64,000 bases of DNA from Massilia sp. Leaf139 (GTDB lineage: Bacteria; Pseudomonadota; Gammaproteobacteria; Burkholderiales; Burkholderiaceae_D). Position numbers and translations under genes: made by a program. The notes beneath the pieces were generated by a model, which ran no database searches, was not told where the DNA came from, and was given only the letters and a program-made list of their open reading frames with translations. Shown one piece after another: positions 26,810 to 35,014 of this stretch (its first letter is position 1; each line of letters opens with the position of its first letter). The stretch lies in contig NZ_LMOJ01000023.1 of assembly GCF_001424165.1 (NCBI RefSeq), positions 124,001 through 188,000 of the forward strand, written 5' to 3'.

Positions 26810-27739
26810 TTAAGTACAGCGCTTGAAGTAACGCACGATCAGTTCGGGCTTGTTGGCGCCGTTAAAACTGGTGAACAGCGCATTCACCAGCCGGGTGGGT
26901 TTGAGCAGCATGCCGTGGTTCGGAAAGGACGCGTCGGCCCAGCCCTGCACCAGCGGATCGACGCGCACGAAATACGCGCCGTTGTCGGCGCCCCTGCCGG
27001 GATCGATGGTCACGCTCGCCACCGCCGGCTCGGCGTAGTCGCCGCCGGGCGTCGTCCACGCTCCTTTCCCCGTGTTCGTCCAGGTCGCTTCCCTGCCTTC
27101 CCAGGCAGTGGTGACGCGGTGCACGCTGAGGGCCCGGCCCGGCTGGGTCGAATTGCCGGACTGCTTGGTGACCTTCAGGTCGGCCTGGACGATCAGCGAC
27201 CTGTTCACATCGGGCGGGAGCCTGAAGGCAAGCAGCGGATGCGCGGCGCCGTCGGTCGCCTCCATGTAGGTGGCATCGACCATCCTGGTGCTGCCGATGC
27301 GTACGAGGGTGGTGTCGTCGTCGCCGGCGCCGATGATGGTCGCGTTCCTGGTGCTGAAGTCGTACAGCTGCATGCGGCGATCCTTCACCGTATGCTGCGT
27401 TCCGCCCTGGCGCCCATCCTCTGCCTTCAGGCTGACGCTGAGGACGCCGCCCGACAGGCTGGCATTGGTGACGGTGACGCTGCCGCCGGGCACCGCGAGC
27501 GTGCCGAACTTCGCTGCGTTGACATTGCAGGCGCCCATGGCCGCGCGCCACTTGGCGACCTGCACACCGCTGGCCGCGGCATAGCGCGCCACCTCGATCC
27601 GGTACTGGGTGTCGACGGCCGCGGCATTCATGGCGCCGTCGCGGGTCATGGCAAAGGCGAGGGTGCCGACCAGGGCCAGCGTCAGCGCCACCGGCACCAG
27701 CAGCATGCCGCGTTGATCGTGTCCATGGAAGCCTGTCAT
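26810..27739 (-). CDS. MshP/PilX-like minor pilin with a C-terminal DNRLRE domain
   Basis: 309 aa. The N-terminus (HDQRGMLLVPVALTLALVGTLAFAMTRD) looks like a class III/MshP-type prepilin helix with glycine before the hydrophobic stretch. From about residue 142 the sequence fits a DNRLRE domain: a beta-rich module with LIVQADLKVTK, VHRVTTAWEGREATWTNTG, a PLVQGWADASFPNHGMLLKP stretch and the closing PELIVRYFKRC. DNRLRE modules are known mainly from surface and carbohydrate-associated proteins, so this subunit could be a tip adhesin. The start overlaps the upstream stop as ATGA. Confidence 0.82.
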   Translation of the reverse strand: MTGFHGHDQRGMLLVPVALTLALVGTLAFAMTRDGAMNAAAVDTQYRIEVARYAAASGVQVAKWRAAMGACNVNAAKFGTLAVPGGSVTVTNASLSGGVLSVSLKAEDGRQGGTQHTVKDRRMQLYDFSTRNATIIGAGDDDTTLVRIGSTRMVDATYMEATDGAAHPLLAFRLPPDVNRSLIVQADLKVTKQSGNSTQPGRALSVHRVTTAWEGREATWTNTGKGAWTTPGGDYAEPAVASVTIDPGRGADNGAYFVRVDPLVQGWADASFPNHGMLLKPTRLVNALFTSFNGANKPELIVRYFKRCT

Positions 27740-28197
27740 TGCTCGGTTCCCATGCGCACGGTGGTGACGGCCGTGGTGCTGGCATCGTCCTGCGCCAGGC
27801 TCAGGCTGACCGTGATCAGCGGCTGCTCGGCGTCGACGTTCGACGCGCGCATCTCGAAGGCGCTGACCGATTCGGCCAGCACGTGGCTGTCCTTGCCTTC
27901 GCGCTCGAACAGGGTGCCGTTGCTGGCGTTGTAGACGACGGGCTTGAGCCACTCGTCGCTGGGCCTGTCCTTGATGGCGGCCGTCGGCTTGGTGGCGCGG
28001 ATGCGCGCCGCGATCCGCTCCAATGCGAAATCGGCCTCCCGTTCGAGTGCGTTGCGGCCACCGGCGACACGCGCGCTGGCGGCGGCCGTTTGCAGCATCG
28101 GCACCAGCGGCGCCATGACGAGCGCGGTGATGGCCAGGCCCAGCATCAGCTCGACCAGGCTGATGCCCGCTTCCCGCAGCGCTGTGCGGATCTTCAT
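27736..28197 (-). CDS. MshO/PilW-like minor prepilin
   Basis: 153 aa. A prepilin peptidase site is visible in TALREAG/ISLVELMLGLAITALVMAPLV, with glutamate at +5. The rest has RNALEREADFALERIAARIRATKPT, a PilW/MshO-like stretch. The start at 28197 is fixed by the ATGA overlap with the upstream pilin gene; the longer frame to 28407 is a shadow. Predicted minor pilin that helps prime assembly at the pilus tip. Confidence 0.85.
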   Translation of the reverse strand: MKIRTALREAGISLVELMLGLAITALVMAPLVPMLQTAAASARVAGGRNALEREADFALERIAARIRATKPTAAIKDRPSDEWLKPVVYNASNGTLFEREGKDSHVLAESVSAFEMRASNVDAEQPLITVSLSLAQDDASTTAVTTVRMGTEQ

Positions 28198-28610
28198 CGC
28201 GCCACCATCGTGGTGAAGATGTAGCCCTGGCTGGAGGTCGCCGTGATGTGCAGCAGGGCCGATTCGCGCTTGTCGCTGGCTGGCGCCTTGGGCTGCGATC
28301 CGCTGAATTCCTGCAGCGTGATGGACAAGCTGCGCCCGATACCGGCGCAGGATGCGTCGTCGAGCAGCGCGTAGCTGGCGCCGTTGTCCTTGACGGCCGC
28401 ATCCCACAAGGTCTGGTAGGGGGCCGCCAGCACGGTTTCCATCGTACTTTTCATGCAGCGCAATTCGCGCGCCTTGTCCGCCCCGACCGTCGACGCCATC
28501 AAGCCGTTGCGGATGGCCTCGGCCATCGGCAGGGCGCAGACGGCCAGCACGACGACGGCGACCATGACTTCCATCAGCGAGAAGCCATGCTGGCGGGCGG
28601 CAGCCTTCAA
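28194..28610 (-). CDS. MshD/PilV-like minor prepilin
   Basis: 138 aa with the prepilin motif ARQHG/FSLMEVMVAVVVLAVCALPM: glycine at -1, phenylalanine at +1, glutamate at +5. It has two cysteines (LRCMKSTMET and DDASCAGIG) that could form a disulfide in the globular head. Overlaps both neighbours by four bases. Position between the GspH-like and PilW-like pilins corresponds to mshD in MSHA loci. Confidence 0.84.
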   Translation of the reverse strand: MKAAARQHGFSLMEVMVAVVVLAVCALPMAEAIRNGLMASTVGADKARELRCMKSTMETVLAAPYQTLWDAAVKDNGASYALLDDASCAGIGRSLSITLQEFSGSQPKAPASDKRESALLHITATSSQGYIFTTMVAR

Positions 28611-29182
28611 AACGTCACCCGGCCGGTAACGGGCGCCACGCGCACCACGCGTTCCACATTCCCGTAGCGGATCGTGATCTTGCCGTCTTCCTTCAGCGGA
28701 TCGGTGTCCACCGTGTTCACCAACCAGCTCCAGAACTGGCTGATCTTGCTCGAGTCGATATACGAGGGCAGGCCGTCCGGATCGAAGGACGCATAGTTGG
28801 TGGTGGGGCCGCCGTCGTACTTGAAGACGGCGCTGACGATCGTTGCGCGCGGCATGGCGTTTCCGGCAAAGCTGATTTCGTAAGGGCGTTTGTCGACCGG
28901 ATGCGTGGCGGTGGTGCCGTTCGACGCATTCGGCTGGTAGACCCGCAGCACCTGGGTGGCGGGATCCACGCTGACCTGCTGGTAGGTGCCGGTGCGCACC
29001 GCTTCGCGCTGGGCGAAGCGCAGGGCGCGCGCGACTTCCGCCGCCGCGGCCTCGGCGGCAACGGACGGCAGGGGGGAAGCAGGGGGGATGGCGATGGCCG
29101 CCGCGATGCCGACGACGGCAATGACGACCAGCATTTCCGCCAACGTGACACCCGCATGCCGAACGGCAGGACGACGCAGCAC
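28607..29182 (-). CDS. MshC/GspH-like minor prepilin
   Basis: 191 aa. Prepilin cleavage site VRHAG/VTLAEMLVVIAVVGIAAAIAIP with glutamate at +5, followed by VARALRFAQREAVRTGT, the typical GspH/FimT pattern. The globular domain has a YDGGPTTNYASFDPDGLPSY loop. It starts 16 bases after the major pilin stop. Predicted pilus-initiating minor subunit. Confidence 0.85.
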   Translation of the reverse strand: MLRRPAVRHAGVTLAEMLVVIAVVGIAAAIAIPPASPLPSVAAEAAAAEVARALRFAQREAVRTGTYQQVSVDPATQVLRVYQPNASNGTTATHPVDKRPYEISFAGNAMPRATIVSAVFKYDGGPTTNYASFDPDGLPSYIDSSKISQFWSWLVNTVDTDPLKEDGKITIRYGNVERVVRVAPVTGRVTF

Positions 29183-29198
29183 GATGGCGAATACCGCT

Positions 29199-29768
29199 TT
29201 ATTTGGTCGACATGGCGGTCACGCCGTCACGCGCCAGGCGGGTGGTATTGATCTGCAGCGCGCCGGTCGTGTTCAGGAAACGCCAGCCGGTCGTCGCCGC
29301 GCCTGGTGCGTTGTCGCCGGTGGCGGTGACGACGGTGACGGTGGCCACGTTGGTGATCGGTTCCACCGGAATCGCGCGCAGGTAGGGGCCGTAGATATAG
29401 CCAGTCGCGTTCACACTGCAGGTGCGGCCTGCTGCATCCGAGAACATGGTCAGCTGCTCGGTGAAGGCGGCGGCGGTATTGACCGCACCGGTGCCGGCGG
29501 TGCCGCCGGTGCAAGCCGGTGCGGCAGGGGCGCCGGCGACGAAGGTCGACGGGTAGGTATTGTTGTGCTGCACGCGGTACAGTTCGATGGCCGAACGCAT
29601 GGTCGCCAGGTTGGCGATAGACGCCGATTCCTGGGCGTCGCCCGAGGAGTTCGAGAACTGTGGAATCGCGATCGCGGCCAGGATCGCGATGATGATCACG
29701 ACGATCAGCAGTTCGATCAGCGTGAAGCCTTTGGCGGCGGTGCGGCGGAGAGTAGAGGTCATCATCAT
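29199..29768 (-). CDS. mshA: Major pilin, MshA-like type IV prepilin
   Basis: 189 aa. Textbook class III prepilin start: a short basic leader ending AAKG, then FTLIELLIVVIIIAILAAIA with glutamate at +5. SGDAQESASIANLATMRSAIELYRVQHNNTYP continues the long helix. Cysteines at APACTGG and GRTCSVN probably form a disulfide loop. There is no good Shine-Dalgarno before any of the ATG codons at 29768, 29765 or 29762. It is the first gene after the only real gap in the operon and has a perfect palindrome in its leader, so it likely has its own promoter. Confidence 0.88.
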   Translation of the reverse strand: MMMTSTLRRTAAKGFTLIELLIVVIIIAILAAIAIPQFSNSSGDAQESASIANLATMRSAIELYRVQHNNTYPSTFVAGAPAAPACTGGTAGTGAVNTAAAFTEQLTMFSDAAGRTCSVNATGYIYGPYLRAIPVEPITNVATVTVVTATGDNAPGAATTGWRFLNTTGALQINTTRLARDGVTAMSTK

Positions 29769-29789
29769 TTTGTGAGGTTGGCTAAGGAA

Positions 29790-29809
29790 AATTTGCCGAT
29801 CGGCAAATT
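29790..29809. promoter_or_regulatory. Perfect 20-base palindrome upstream of the major pilin
   Basis: AATTTGCCGATCGGCAAATT is fully self-complementary. It lies 21 bases upstream of the major pilin ATG (29768) in the only intergenic gap of the fifteen-gene locus. It may be an operator or an mRNA leader hairpin. Weak promoter-like hexamers (TTGTTC, then TACCTG after 17 bases) lie just upstream on the minus strand. Confidence 0.7.
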
Positions 29810-29892
29810 CTTAACAGGTAGCAACGAAGAGTAACATGAACAACCGCCCTATTTGTTGCCGAGGCGCATTAACTTTTGGCGATTGTGGTTTT

Positions 29893-31050
29893 TTAATGCA
29901 CAGCTCGTGACATTTTGAAAATAGGCAGAATGATCGAGGTGACGATCGTCCCGACCAGGATGCCCATCACCAGCAACATCACCGGTTCGGCCATCTTCGC
30001 CAGGCTGTTCAACTGGCGCGTCAGGTCGCGCTCGTAAAAATCGGCGACGCGGCCCATGACGCGGCCCAGGGTGCCGGTCTGTTCGCCGGTGTCGATCATC
30101 TGCTTGACGCTGACCGGGATCAGGTCGCTGTCTCTAAAGCCGGCGGCGATCCCGCGCCCTTCCGTCACCTGCGCTTCCAGTTCGCCGATAAAGCGCTGGA
30201 ACTCGGCGTTCGGAATCACGTTGCGGCAGGCGCCGAGCGTGGCCAGGATGGTCACGCCGCGCTCGAGCGAGATGCCCATCACCCGCATCAGGCGCACCAG
30301 ATAGATCTTGATGAAGATGTCCTTCACCAGCGGCAGGCGCAGCTTCATGCGGTCGACCCGGGCGCGCACGTCGGGGCGGCGCGCGCCCAGCAAGACGCCC
30401 GCCGCCAGTGCCAGCGTGCCGACGCCGAAGAGCATGCCGTTCTTGGTCAGTACCTCGCTGGCGAAGATGAACACCTTGGTCGTGACCGGCAGCTCGTCGT
30501 AGATCGACATGAACATGGTCGAGAATTTCGGGAACACGGCCACCAGGATGAACACCACCACCAGGATCGAGAACACGATCAGGAAGCCGGGATAGGACAA
30601 CGAGGAGACGATCGTGCTGCGCAGCCGCTCCTGTTTTTCGTCCATCTCGACCAGCTGTTCCAGCACCTCGGGCAGGAAGCCGCCTTCCTCGCTGGCGCCG
30701 ATCAGGTTGATGTAGGTCGGCGGGAACAGCTCCGGGTGCTTGTGCAGCGCTTCGGAAAAACGCTGGCCGCCGACGATGGCGTCCGCGACCTCGCCGACGA
30801 TGGCTTTCAGGCGCGGCTTGCCGGCCTGCTCGTGCAGGGCGCGCAGGGCGTCGTGCAAGGGCACACCCGTTTCCAGCAGCAGGGTCAGGCGTTCGGTGAA
30901 GAGCATGCGGTCGGCCGGGCCGATGCCCGCGTCGCGCGTCAGGCGCCATACCGGCTTGCGCGCGGCCGCGGCGTTCGCTGCCGGCGCGGCTGCTGCAGCC
31001 GCTGCGCTGGCCTTGGCCGTTTCCGGCAGGTCGTCCCATTCGAGTGCCAT
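29893..31050 (-). CDS. mshG: MshG/GspF-type inner-membrane platform protein
   Basis: Polytopic platform protein on which pilins are assembled, 385 aa. After an alanine-rich leader come two GspF repeats: FTERLTLLLETGVPLHDALRALHEQ near residue 51 and LVRLMRVMGISLERGVTILATLGACR near residue 255. Three membrane helices lie near 158-180, 208-226 and 355-378. It begins ten bases after the stop of the ATPase gene. Family length is about 400, so it is complete. Confidence 0.92.
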   Translation of the reverse strand: MALEWDDLPETAKASAAAAAAAPAANAAAARKPVWRLTRDAGIGPADRMLFTERLTLLLETGVPLHDALRALHEQAGKPRLKAIVGEVADAIVGGQRFSEALHKHPELFPPTYINLIGASEEGGFLPEVLEQLVEMDEKQERLRSTIVSSLSYPGFLIVFSILVVVFILVAVFPKFSTMFMSIYDELPVTTKVFIFASEVLTKNGMLFGVGTLALAAGVLLGARRPDVRARVDRMKLRLPLVKDIFIKIYLVRLMRVMGISLERGVTILATLGACRNVIPNAEFQRFIGELEAQVTEGRGIAAGFRDSDLIPVSVKQMIDTGEQTGTLGRVMGRVADFYERDLTRQLNSLAKMAEPVMLLVMGILVGTIVTSIILPIFKMSRAVH

Positions 31051-31059
31051 CTTCGATCC

Positions 31060-33096
31060 TTACAGCGAATGCACGACGCGCGCGATTTCCTCGGGCGTGG
31101 TGTCGCCGCCGAAAGCGCGCTCCATGCCGTCGGCGTACAGGTCGCGGTGGCCGCTGGCGGCGACGTGCTGGGCCATCGCATCCTTGCTGGCGTTGGCGAC
31201 GATCATGCGCTGCAGCTCCGGGCCCACTTCCAGCAGCTCGTAGATGCCGAGCCGGCCCTTGTAGCCGGAGTCGTAGCAGGACGGGCAGCCGCGCCCTTTC
31301 AGGAGTTTCAAATTGCCGTCGCCCTTGTAGCCATACGCGCTGGCCGCGCTTGGCGGCACCAGGTAGCTGGTCTTGCAGCCGGGGCAGATGCGGCGCACCA
31401 GGCGCTGCGCCATCACGCCGATCAGGGCCGAGGACAGCAAATACGGCTCGACCCCCATCTCGACCAGGCGCGCGACCGCGCCCAGGGTGTCGTTGGTGTG
31501 CAGGGTCGTCAACACCAGGTGCCCGGTCAGCGCCGCCTGCACCGCGATTTCCGCCGTCTGGCGGTCGCGCACCTCGCCGACCATGATGATGTCCGGATCC
31601 TGGCGCAGCACGTGTTTCAGGATCTTCGGGAAGGTCAGCCCGATCGCATCGTTTACCTGGTTCTGGTTGATGATGTCGAGCTGGTATTCGACCGGATCCT
31701 CGATCGTGACGATGTTCTTCTCGATGCTTTTGAGGTAGTTGATCGCCGCGTACAGGCTGGTGGTCTTGCCGCTCCCGGTGGGGCCGGTCACCAGGATCAG
31801 CCCATGGCTGCGCCCGAGCAGCCGTTTGAACGTGTCGACCGCGCCGCCGTTCATGCCGAGTTTATCGACGTCGAGGATCGACTGGTTTTTGTCGAGCACG
31901 CGCAGCACGACCTTTTCGCCGTAGATGCCGGGCAGCGAAGAAAAACGCAGGTCGACCGTGCGGCCCTGGGTCATCACCTGGATGCGGCCGTCCTGCGGCA
32001 GTCTCCGTTCGGCGATGTCCAGGTGCGCCATCACCTTCAGACGCGAGACGATCGCCGGATGCAGTTCCACGCGCGGCGACATCACCTCGTACAGGATGCC
32101 GTCGATGCGCAGGCGAATGCGCGATTTATTGCGCGAGATTTCGATGTGGATGTCGCTGGCGTTGTCGTGGATCGCGCGCTGGATCACGGCATTGACCATG
32201 TTGATCACCGGGCTGGCGCCGGCCATCTGGTCGATCTGCGTGTAGTCGTCGGGGATCTGGTTCTCCACCAGCTCCAGGTCGTCGGTCTCGCTGTGGATAA
32301 AATCCGGCATCGTGCCGCCGTAGGCGTCGTCGCGCACGCGGTTGATATCAAGCGGCGGCGCCATCGTCACGCGGATGCGGCAGCCGGTGCGGGCGCGGAT
32401 CTCGTCGATGCTGTGCACGGCCTGCGGTTCACCGGTGGCGATCGTCAGCGTGTTCTCGACCACGAACAGCGGGATCACGTTCAGGCGTTTCGCCACATCG
32501 CGTTCCAGCAGCGACACCGCCACCGGATCGTACAGTCCGGCGCGCAGGCTGACGAACGGCAGGTCGAGCTGCTCGGCCAGCGCCTGGAACAGGGCCGCCT
32601 CCGAAAGCCACTTCTTCTCGACCATGATGAAACCCATGCGCTTGCCGGTCTGCTCCTGCAGGCGCGCCGCTTCCGCCACCTGGGCTGCGGTGACGATGCC
32701 GCGTTCGACCAGGATGTCGCCCAGTTTCAGCTGGCCGCCGGCGCGTGCCGGCTTGGCTTGCGCGGCCGGTGCGTCGTACAGCGCCACCTGGTCGGCCACG
32801 CCCGTCACGCGCAGGATGTCGAGCAGCAGCGGACTCGGATAGGCCAGCTTCAGCCAGCCGCCCAGCGCCCCCAGGCGGCTGGCGGCGCGCGTCATCAGTT
32901 CCAGCGCGCGCCCGGACAGCAGCGGCACCTTGCCCAGGTCGAGCACGATGCTGACCTGGTGCTGGGTGATGCATTCGGCGATCGCGTTTTCCACCGCATC
33001 GATGGCGTCGCTCGCCACCAGCGCCATCGACGGCGCCAGATAGGTCATCGAGCCGATGCGGCTGCGGGTGACTGCGTCGCTCACGGTATTGCTCAT
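31060..33096 (-). CDS. mshE: Pilus assembly ATPase (MshE/PilB-like) with an N-terminal STAS domain
   Basis: Hexameric ATPase that powers pilus extension, 678 aa. Residues about 17-108 match a STAS (anti-sigma antagonist) domain: IVLDLGKVPLLSGRALELMTR, then GGWLKLAYPSPLLLDILRVTGVADQVALYD; the serine before glycine of the phosphorylation loop (S61) is kept. An MshEN c-di-GMP domain follows as two 24-residue motifs, K124-Q147 and R153-Q176, five residues apart. The ATPase core has Walker A GPTGSGKT (438-445), Walker B VGEVRD (506-511), histidine box TGHLVLTTLHTND (524-536) and zinc cysteines C571, C574, C604, C607. Stop of the HD-GYP gene and this ATG abut. Confidence 0.9.
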   Translation of the reverse strand: MSNTVSDAVTRSRIGSMTYLAPSMALVASDAIDAVENAIAECITQHQVSIVLDLGKVPLLSGRALELMTRAASRLGALGGWLKLAYPSPLLLDILRVTGVADQVALYDAPAAQAKPARAGGQLKLGDILVERGIVTAAQVAEAARLQEQTGKRMGFIMVEKKWLSEAALFQALAEQLDLPFVSLRAGLYDPVAVSLLERDVAKRLNVIPLFVVENTLTIATGEPQAVHSIDEIRARTGCRIRVTMAPPLDINRVRDDAYGGTMPDFIHSETDDLELVENQIPDDYTQIDQMAGASPVINMVNAVIQRAIHDNASDIHIEISRNKSRIRLRIDGILYEVMSPRVELHPAIVSRLKVMAHLDIAERRLPQDGRIQVMTQGRTVDLRFSSLPGIYGEKVVLRVLDKNQSILDVDKLGMNGGAVDTFKRLLGRSHGLILVTGPTGSGKTTSLYAAINYLKSIEKNIVTIEDPVEYQLDIINQNQVNDAIGLTFPKILKHVLRQDPDIIMVGEVRDRQTAEIAVQAALTGHLVLTTLHTNDTLGAVARLVEMGVEPYLLSSALIGVMAQRLVRRICPGCKTSYLVPPSAASAYGYKGDGNLKLLKGRGCPSCYDSGYKGRLGIYELLEVGPELQRMIVANASKDAMAQHVAASGHRDLYADGMERAFGGDTTPEEIARVVHSL

Positions 33097-34623
33097 TTAG
33101 GCTGCGGCTTTGACGCTGGCTTCCACGTCGCGCGCGATATTGAAACGGGCGATCCATTCCGGCTCCGCGGCGCAGACTTCTTCGAAGACCCGGATGATGG
33201 CCGGGTCGAGCTGGCTGCCGGCCACGCGGCGGATCTCGGCCATCGCCACTTCGTGGCTGCGTCCGGCGCGGTAGGCGCGCGAGCTGGTGATGGAATCGTA
33301 GGTGTCGGCCACCGCGATGATGCGCGCGTGCAGCGGGATGTCGTTGCCCTTCAGGCCATGCGGGTAGCCGGTGCCGTCGTATTTTTCCTGGTGGTGGCGC
33401 GCGCCCGGCACCGCACCCTTCAAACGGTCGATGTGGCGCAGGATCTCGTAGCTGCGCTCCGGGTGCACTTTGATGAACGTGAACTCGTCGGCGGTGAGGC
33501 GGCCTGGTTTACACAGCACCGCGTCGGGAATGCCGATCTTGCCCACGTCGTGCAGGAGCGAACCCCAGTACAGATCCTCGGTGTCGCGCGTACCCAGGTG
33601 CATGGCGGCGCCGATCTGCATCGTGATGTAGTGCACGCGTTCGGAGTGGCCGCGCGTGTACGGGTCTTTCGCCTCGACCGCTTCGATCAGGGCGTTCGCC
33701 ATCTGGTCGTTGAACTTCTGGGTTTCGGCCAGCATGCCGTACATCTTCGACAAGCCGGAGAGCTGGTTCGCCAGCAGTTCGCCGAGCTTGCGGTCGCTGT
33801 TCGAGAAATCGGGTTTCTCCAGGTGATTCGCCAGCACCAGGATCGCCACCACGCTGCGGTCGTGGATCACCGGGCAGCACAGCAGTTTGAAAGGCAGGTC
33901 GGTGAAGATATAAGCGCGGCGCGGATCATCGACATCGTTGATGACGATCGGCGCGCGCGCCGAGTGCGTAAAGCGGTACAGATCGCCGCGCATCTCGACC
34001 AGCACCAGATCCAGGTTGTGGATCGGCGCCGACAGGTTCGTGGCGTGCACGCACAGGCCCTCGCCCGGTTTCACGAAGGCGGCGACGTCGGCATCCATGT
34101 GCTCGGCCCAGCTTTGCAGCAGCTTCTGGAACAGGTCGGCGCCGGGTTCGAGCTGCTGCACCTGCTTGTCGATGGCGTACACCAGGTGCAGTTCCTCGTA
34201 GCGCTCGGACAGTTCCAGCGCCATGTTGTCGAGTTCGCGCTTGGCGGCGACCTCGTCGGCAATGCCGGCGCCGATGTCCTCGAGAGTCTCGGCCAGCACG
34301 TCCCAGGCGACCGGGGCTTCGGCCAGGTTCGCCACCCGCACCGCCAGGTAGCCGAGCAGGCCGCTCTTGGCGTGGATCGCCATGTAGAGCATCGTGACGC
34401 CGTCGGCGTCGTGGCGCTGCATGCCGTCGCCGATCGCCGGCCAGGCGAAGCCGCCCGCGCACTGGGCGCCGATCCAGGCGCCGATGTCGCTTGCCGGCAG
34501 CGCCGCCCAGGCGGGCGCGCCGTCGGCGTGGCAGACCGCGAAGTCGTGCTCGACGCCGGTGATGCGGCGCAGCCAGCGCGCGTAGCGGGTGTAATCGAGG
34601 TCGTTGAGGAGCTCAAGCTGCAT
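33097..34623 (-). CDS. GAF/HD-GYP domain protein, probable c-di-GMP phosphodiesterase
   Basis: 508 aa from the ATG at 34623 with AGGAGA upstream. Residues 1-120 form an unrecognised N-terminal domain. A helical segment (about 125-160) leads into a GAF-like domain (about 160-300, with LCVHATNL and APIVINDVDDPRRAYIF). The HD-GYP domain covers about 305-505: RGHSERV, catalytic HD at H358-D359 (LLHDVGKIGIPD), HPERSYEIL, GARHHQEKYDGTGYP with the GYP triplet at 419-421, and ADTYDSITSSRAYR. All hydrolase residues are present. The start overlaps the response regulator's stop by 11 bases. No receiver is fused. Confidence 0.9.
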   Translation of the reverse strand: MQLELLNDLDYTRYARWLRRITGVEHDFAVCHADGAPAWAALPASDIGAWIGAQCAGGFAWPAIGDGMQRHDADGVTMLYMAIHAKSGLLGYLAVRVANLAEAPVAWDVLAETLEDIGAGIADEVAAKRELDNMALELSERYEELHLVYAIDKQVQQLEPGADLFQKLLQSWAEHMDADVAAFVKPGEGLCVHATNLSAPIHNLDLVLVEMRGDLYRFTHSARAPIVINDVDDPRRAYIFTDLPFKLLCCPVIHDRSVVAILVLANHLEKPDFSNSDRKLGELLANQLSGLSKMYGMLAETQKFNDQMANALIEAVEAKDPYTRGHSERVHYITMQIGAAMHLGTRDTEDLYWGSLLHDVGKIGIPDAVLCKPGRLTADEFTFIKVHPERSYEILRHIDRLKGAVPGARHHQEKYDGTGYPHGLKGNDIPLHARIIAVADTYDSITSSRAYRAGRSHEVAMAEIRRVAGSQLDPAIIRVFEEVCAAEPEWIARFNIARDVEASVKAAA

Positions 34624-35014
34624 GGTGGTTCTCCTGCGCGGCGGCGCTTGCAAAGTGTTGGGCCAGGCGCGCGACCAGTTGGCGCGGGCTGAGCGGCTTT
34701 TCGAGGAAGTCGACATTGGCCAGTGCGCGCACCCATTCGCGCTCGCCCGAAGCCGTCATCGAGGTCATCACGAAGATCGGAAAGGTTTCGTCCGGATAGC
34801 GTGCGCGCGCGGTGCGGCACAACTCGCGGCCGTCCATGCCGGCCATCTGGATGTCGCTGACCATCACGTCGGGCCGGCGCGCGTCCATCTTGGCAAGCGC
34901 CTCGGCACCGTCGTTGGCGCTGGCGACCTCGTAGCCTTCGCGTTCGAGCATCAGGCGCAGCACGCGGATCACGTGCGGCTCGTCGTCGACGAGCAGGATG
35001 GTGCGTTTGTTCAT
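34613..35014 (-). CDS. Single-domain response regulator (CheY-like)
   Basis: 133 aa, receiver only. D10 and D11 of the acidic pocket (ILLVDDEP), phosphoacceptor D54 (VMVSDIQM), T84/S85 (VMTSMTA) and K107 (LEKPLSP) are all present. No output domain, so it must act by protein contact, most likely on the HD-GYP protein or the STAS-ATPase encoded next. The ATG at 35014 overlaps the kinase stop (ATGA). The longer open frame upstream is a shadow of the kinase gene. Confidence 0.92.
   Translation of the reverse strand: MNKRTILLVDDEPHVIRVLRLMLEREGYEVASANDGAEALAKMDARRPDVMVSDIQMAGMDGRELCRTARARYPDETFPIFVMTSMTASGEREWVRALANVDFLEKPLSPRQLVARLAQHFASAAAQENHHAA

Noticed and set aside
30736..34692. 1318-residue plus-strand open frame opposite the pilus ATPase, platform and HD-GYP genes
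   Set aside because: The minus-strand genes have complete domain motifs; the long antisense frame is a high-GC artefact rich in His, Arg, Gln and Val with no recognisable domain.
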